Shown: in pieces, positions 60,646 to 64,000 of the stretch
Layout: each line of letters opens with the position of its first letter
How positions within the stretch are numbered: position 1 is the stretch's first letter
Source of the DNA: Rothia sp. (in: high G+C Gram-positive bacteria)
GTDB taxonomy: Bacteria; Actinomycetota; Actinomycetes; Actinomycetales; Micrococcaceae
NCBI RefSeq assembly: GCF_030540545.1
Contig: NZ_JAUNVZ010000003.1
Coordinates: forward strand, 232,117-296,116
DNA length: 64,000 bases
Direction: 5' to 3'
Program-made: the position numbers and the translations under genes
The notes under the pieces: model-generated
What the model saw: only the letters and a program-made list of their open reading frames with translations
Databases searched by the model: none
What the model was told of the DNA's origin: nothing

Positions 60646-62670
60646 ATGAGCGCACCCACCAACGCCGCCGGCATCTCCGAACTGCGCACCATCCCCGGAG
60701 CAGCCGCAGCCCTAGACCTGCTGGACGAAGTTATCGAAGCCACCGGCGGATCCCAACGCGCCGGTCAGCAAACCATGGCAGCCCACGTAGCCCAAGCCAT
60801 GGAACTCGAACGCCACCTGCTCGTACAAGCAGGCACCGGCACCGGCAAATCCCTCGGCTACCTCGTGCCCGCCCTGGAACGCATCGAAACCAGCGATAAA
60901 CCCATTATTGTCGCCACCGCAACCCTGGCGCTACAATCCCAGATCGTCAACCGCGACATCCCGCGCCTGCTCGAAGCCATGGAAGGCACCCCCGTCGCCG
61001 AAGCGCACGTCGCCATCCTCAAAGGCCGCAGCAACTACCTATGCCTGCACAAACTCGAAGGCGGCTACCCCGAAGAAGAACCCGACGCGCTCTTCGACCT
61101 GCCCGCCCGACCCACCAGCCGAGTCGGCGAAGACGTACTGCGCCTGCGCCAATGGGCCGAACGCACCGAAACCGGCGACCGCGACGAACTCAAACCCGGC
61201 GTATCCGACCTAGCCTGGTCACAAGTCTCCGTCTCATCCGCAGACTGCCTGGGCAAACGCTGCCCCCTGGTCGAAGAATGCTTCAGTGAACGCGCCCGCG
61301 CCGAAGCCACCGAAGCAGATATCGTCATTACCAACCACGCCCTGCTGGCAATCAACGCCTTCGAGGGCCTAGCAGTGCTACCCGAACACGACACGGTCAT
61401 TATCGACGAAGCCCACGAACTGGCAGATCGAGTCACCGGAGCGGTCACCGGCACTCTCTCACCGCGCATGATTGACCGTGCCGCGCGCAGCCTCAAAAAG
61501 AACTCCAAAGTATCACCCGTACCGCTCTCTAACGCCGCGAACTCCCTAGACCGTGCGCTCAACGGCGTACCCGAAGGGCTACTGGCGCGAGGTGTTGAAG
61601 GGCACCTGCTCGCCGCGCTTGCCAGCGTACAAGACGCCGCGCGCGCCGCCATGTCCGACTCCAAACCCGGAGACTCCAAAGAAATCGACGCCGGATTGCA
61701 AATCGCGCGCTCGCGAGTCAACGAAGTACTCGAAGCATCCACCCGCATGCTCGAAGCCGCTGGAGAACACGAAGTGCTCTGGGTATCGCGCCCGCGCGTT
61801 TTCGAAAACGGACGCTACCAGGAGGCAGCACCTGACGACCCCGCAACCCTGCACATCGCCCCGCTTTCGGTTGCCGGGCGACTGCGCGAGGGTCTTTTCG
61901 ATGGCAAAACCGTGATTCTCACCAGCGCAACCCTAACCGTCGGCGAGTCCTTCGACGCGGCCGCTGGGGCTCTGGGACTTATGGGACCCGGCGCGCCCGC
62001 ATGGAATGGAATCGACGTCGGCTCACCCTTTAACTATCCCAAACAGGGCGTGCTCTACGTTGCCTCCGACCTGCCCGAACCCAAATTTGGGGTCAGTCGT
62101 GAGCAGCTTCAGCGCTTACTGGAACTCTGCGAAGCATCCGGAGGCGGGGCGCTTGGGCTCTTCTCTTCCAAGAGGGGCGCCGAGCAGGCGGCAGAATACA
62201 TCCGCGAACATAGCGATTTGAACGTGCTGCTGCAGGGTGAATCCTCTCTTGCTGCACTGGTTGAAGAGTTCACTGAAGACACTGACTCATGCCTTTTTGG
62301 CACCATGAGCCTGTGGCAGGGCGTGGACGTACCCGGCGACTCATGCCGCCTGGTTATCATGGATCGTATTCCTTTCCCGCGCCCGAACGACCCGTTGACC
62401 CAGGCGCGTACCACCGCCACTAACCAGCACGGTGGCAATGGTTTTATGAGTGTTTCTGCCTATCACGCGGCGATTCGTATGGCGCAGGGTGCCGGACGTC
62501 TGATTCGCTCCGTGAACGATAGGGGAGTGGTCGCGATTCTTGACTCGCGCATGGCAACCAAACGCTATGGCGGGTACCTAATGCGCTCCCTGCCGCCGCT
62601 ATGGACCACCCAGAAAAAGGACGTGGTTCTGGCAGCGCTGGGCCGATTGCGTGAATCCATTCGATCCTAG
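60646..62670 (+). CDS. DinG/XPD-type ATP-dependent DNA helicase
   Basis: The 674-aa superfamily 2 helicase has QAGTGTGKSLGYLVPAL (Walker A, 63-69), ATATLALQSQIV, Fe-S cluster cysteines (NYLCLHK and ADCLGKRCPLVEEC), TNHALLAINAF, DEAH (IIDEAHELADRV, near residue 252), TSATLTVGESFDAAA, GTMSLWQGVDVPGDSCRLVIMDRIPFPRPNDPL and QGAGRLIRSVNDRGVVAILDSR. DinG-type enzymes unwind R-loops and forked DNA. The position after hflX is the usual actinobacterial one, where lexA often follows; here it does not within the window. The first half uses CCC/GCC-rich codons more than the second. ATG 60646 follows AAGGAGCACC. Confidence 0.95.
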   Translation: MSAPTNAAGISELRTIPGAAAALDLLDEVIEATGGSQRAGQQTMAAHVAQAMELERHLLVQAGTGTGKSLGYLVPALERIETSDKPIIVATATLALQSQIVNRDIPRLLEAMEGTPVAEAHVAILKGRSNYLCLHKLEGGYPEEEPDALFDLPARPTSRVGEDVLRLRQWAERTETGDRDELKPGVSDLAWSQVSVSSADCLGKRCPLVEECFSERARAEATEADIVITNHALLAINAFEGLAVLPEHDTVIIDEAHELADRVTGAVTGTLSPRMIDRAARSLKKNSKVSPVPLSNAANSLDRALNGVPEGLLARGVEGHLLAALASVQDAARAAMSDSKPGDSKEIDAGLQIARSRVNEVLEASTRMLEAAGEHEVLWVSRPRVFENGRYQEAAPDDPATLHIAPLSVAGRLREGLFDGKTVILTSATLTVGESFDAAAGALGLMGPGAPAWNGIDVGSPFNYPKQGVLYVASDLPEPKFGVSREQLQRLLELCEASGGGALGLFSSKRGAEQAAEYIREHSDLNVLLQGESSLAALVEEFTEDTDSCLFGTMSLWQGVDVPGDSCRLVIMDRIPFPRPNDPLTQARTTATNQHGGNGFMSVSAYHAAIRMAQGAGRLIRSVNDRGVVAILDSRMATKRYGGYLMRSLPPLWTTQKKDVVLAALGRLRESIRS

Positions 62671-62750
62671 TCGTGTGCTTTCAGGGCTATGGTTGCGCTT
62701 TGTATTGTGAAGGCGAGAGCAGAGAGCCCGTTTCAGCTCAAATAACGCCG

Positions 62751-62800
62751 ACCCCGCACTATCTAATACAGGTTTTGCTGTATAGGTAGTGCGGGGTTTG
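62751..62800. terminator. Strong terminator after the helicase gene
   Basis: ACCCCGCACTA...TACAG pairs with CTGTA...TAGTGCGGGGT around GTTTTG, followed by TTGTC. With the upstream purine run it could act in both directions. Confidence 0.85.
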
Positions 62801-62871
62801 TCATAACTCGCGAGTCGTGGACCTCCACACTCGCCTCTGTGCTTGCGTTTCCGAGCTAGCTGCGGTCACCA

Positions 62872-62940
62872 ATCCGGCAAGGCTGTGGCTGTGAATCCGG
62901 CTAGGTTGTGGTCAGCTATCCGGCAAGGCTACGGCTGAAA
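62872..62940. repeat. 23-bp imperfect tandem repeat, three copies
   Basis: ATCCGGC(A/T)AGG(C/T)T... units start at 62872, 62895 and 62918, with an exact 23-base period. A decayed fourth copy may precede them (62849-62871). Confidence 0.8.
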
Positions 62941-63049
62941 CACCCGCATGGGATGAACCTCTTCAGCCCAGGTAAGAAACACACCCAAGCGAACCCGGGA
63001 ACGCACCTGCCAGAGGCTCGTCCCATACACAAAAACCACACGCTAAACC

Positions 63050-64000
63050 CTACGTATACGGCCACCACGAATACTCATACCGCCACTCAGAATCACCACG
63101 ACCAGAGGCATCCGCATGATACTTCGACCCCGTCCGCAGATCAGCTACACGCAACCGAGGATTAGGGTTCGACCAATCAGGCTTCTGACCGCATCCACGA
63201 GCTTGCGGATCTTCCTTGCAGGTCTTGGCTACCGGGTAATAATTCCTCACAAAAGAACGCACTAACACCGGCTCACTCCACCGTATTTCCTGCTCCGGTA
63301 GCCATTGCCAGGGGCCGTCTCCGATTTTGAAACGTCCGGCGTACACTACTTCAACATAGGCGTGGAAATTACCGGTATTTTCAAATACGTGGCTGCTGGG
63401 GGATTCATCCGGTATCCTGCCACCATGTGGGCCGTCCTTCATGGGCTGATGCTCACTGCCTGGGTTGTATACAATGCGTGTGCTGTTTTCCAGTCCGTCA
63501 CCGTAGTGGTAGATGTAGGTGACCGGTACGGCTTCGATGGTTCCTTCGCCGCTGAGCATTGGTCCGCTGTAGATGGCTTTGGCGCTGTCGATGCGGGTGT
63601 AGAAGTGTAGGATTTCGTTGTTGAATACTAGCACTGCGGTGCCGTTGAGTAGTGTGTCTTGGCTGTCGAAGTGTAGGGTGGGTTTGGGGGAGTCGAGTTC
63701 GAGGAATTTTTTGCGTGCTTCTGCTAGCTGTTGGGCGTAGGTGATGCGTGGGGTTTCCTCGGTTTCGCTTGTTTCGGGGGTTGTGTCGGTGGGTGTTCCT
63801 TTCGTATCGGGGTAGGGGATGCATCCGGTGGTTTTGCCTGCTTCGTCGTGGTCGAAGGTTGAGCCTTGGATGGTGGCGACGTAGCCTGGTTTGCCGTTGA
63901 GGGTGCAGGTGTGTGGGTTGGTGTCGGGTGTGGCGTAGGAGCTGCCGTCGTTGTATTTGTGGTGCTCCCAGTTCACCTGAATCGCTTGGGCATTACTCTG
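63050..64000 (-). CDS. Secreted-type protein with PKD-like segment (5' end missing)
   Basis: The frame is open to the right edge of the window, so the N-terminus, and probably a signal peptide, is missing. The visible part is rich in Tyr, Trp, His, Asn and Pro. It contains VTYIYHYGDGLENSTRIVYN ... SSHVFENTGNFHAYVEVVYAG, which matches the GDG...HxYxxxGxYxVxVxV pattern of PKD domains. Two cysteine pairs (C-IPYP region; CKEDPQARGC) suggest an oxidising location. It is preceded by an acidic Thr/Glu linker. The C-terminus has no anchor. I recognise similar hypothetical proteins only in general style. Codon use is less biased than in the core genes. Confidence 0.75.
   Translation of the reverse strand, partial: QSNAQAIQVNWEHHKYNDGSSYATPDTNPHTCTLNGKPGYVATIQGSTFDHDEAGKTTGCIPYPDTKGTPTDTTPETSETEETPRITYAQQLAEARKKFLELDSPKPTLHFDSQDTLLNGTAVLVFNNEILHFYTRIDSAKAIYSGPMLSGEGTIEAVPVTYIYHYGDGLENSTRIVYNPGSEHQPMKDGPHGGRIPDESPSSHVFENTGNFHAYVEVVYAGRFKIGDGPWQWLPEQEIRWSEPVLVRSFVRNYYPVAKTCKEDPQARGCGQKPDWSNPNPRLRVADLRTGSKYHADASGRGDSEWRYEYSWWPYT

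Larger units (their letters stand above)
62671..63049. other. Gap between the helicase gene and the right-edge gene
   Basis: These 379 bases hold the helicase terminator (62751-62800) and a 23-bp tandem repeat (62872-62940). No gene with a binding site is seen. Confidence 0.6.

Noticed and set aside
62872-62940. Possible CRISPR array
   Set aside because: The repeats are contiguous with no spacers, only three imperfect units are present, and no cas genes are nearby.

Overview
The window is a stretch of actinobacterial core chromosome, about 60% GC by eye. Gene content and order (rpsB-tsf-pyrH-frr-cdsA, dxr-rseP-ispG, proS-rimP-nusA-ylxR-infB-rbfA-truB-ribF, rpsO-pnp, dapB/dapA, rnj-ftsK-pgsA-cinA-clgR, recA-recX, miaB-miaA-dapF-hflX-dinG) are those of Micrococcales. 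Protein style, GC level and an adjacent luxS point to Micrococcaceae and most likely Rothia (R. mucilaginosa group). The genus is an inference from recall, not from a search.

Layout. 1-2.4 kb: end of a membrane-anchored protein with an acidic tail, then a convergent LytM/M23-type protein that lacks one zinc ligand. 2.4-12.4 kb: translation factors, UMP kinase, ribosome recycling, CDP-DAG synthesis, a DivIVA-like protein, and two MEP isoprenoid genes (dxr, ispG) around a site-2 protease. 12.5-24.8 kb: a GNAT, prolyl-tRNA synthetase, the rimP-nusA-ylxR-infB cluster, rbfA-truB, a DUF4345 membrane protein and ribF. 25-29.5 kb: accessory block with a coupled luxS-mtnN pair (activated methyl cycle, AI-2), a small membrane protein, an amino-acid permease and a probable Tat-exported protein. 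29.6-45.5 kb: rpsO-pnp, an M16 peptidase, dapB, dapA, RNase J and FtsK. Two unrelated acyltransferase genes interrupt the usual pnp-M16-dapB order, one of them strongly AT-rich. 45.7-51.4 kb: pgsA-cinA-clgR-DUF3046-recA-recX. 51.5-54 kb: two minus-strand kinase-fold genes. 54-62.7 kb: miaB, miaA, dapF, a methyltransferase, hflX and a DinG-type helicase. The right edge holds a partial secreted-type protein with a PKD-like segment.

No tRNA or rRNA gene, CRISPR array, insertion sequence, prophage or complete defence system was recognised. The most unusual signals are non-coding. A 20-bp identical core flanked by DnaA-box sequences occurs upstream of both the M23 gene and recA. Four helically phased TGTC(A/T)TA repeats lie upstream of DUF3046-recA. 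Large hairpins sit in the nusA and pnp leaders. Many genes have a TANNNT box 6-7 nt before the start codon, which suggests leaderless transcripts, including a probable 30-codon leader ORF before rpsO. Several terminators share a TATGCCC tail. Protein-level oddities are a RecX with a 440-residue disordered extension, a probable pseudokinase and the degenerate M23 protein.

Start codons were chosen by eye from Shine-Dalgarno spacing, promoter distance and family alignments from memory. Residue numbers are counted by hand and may be off by one or two.
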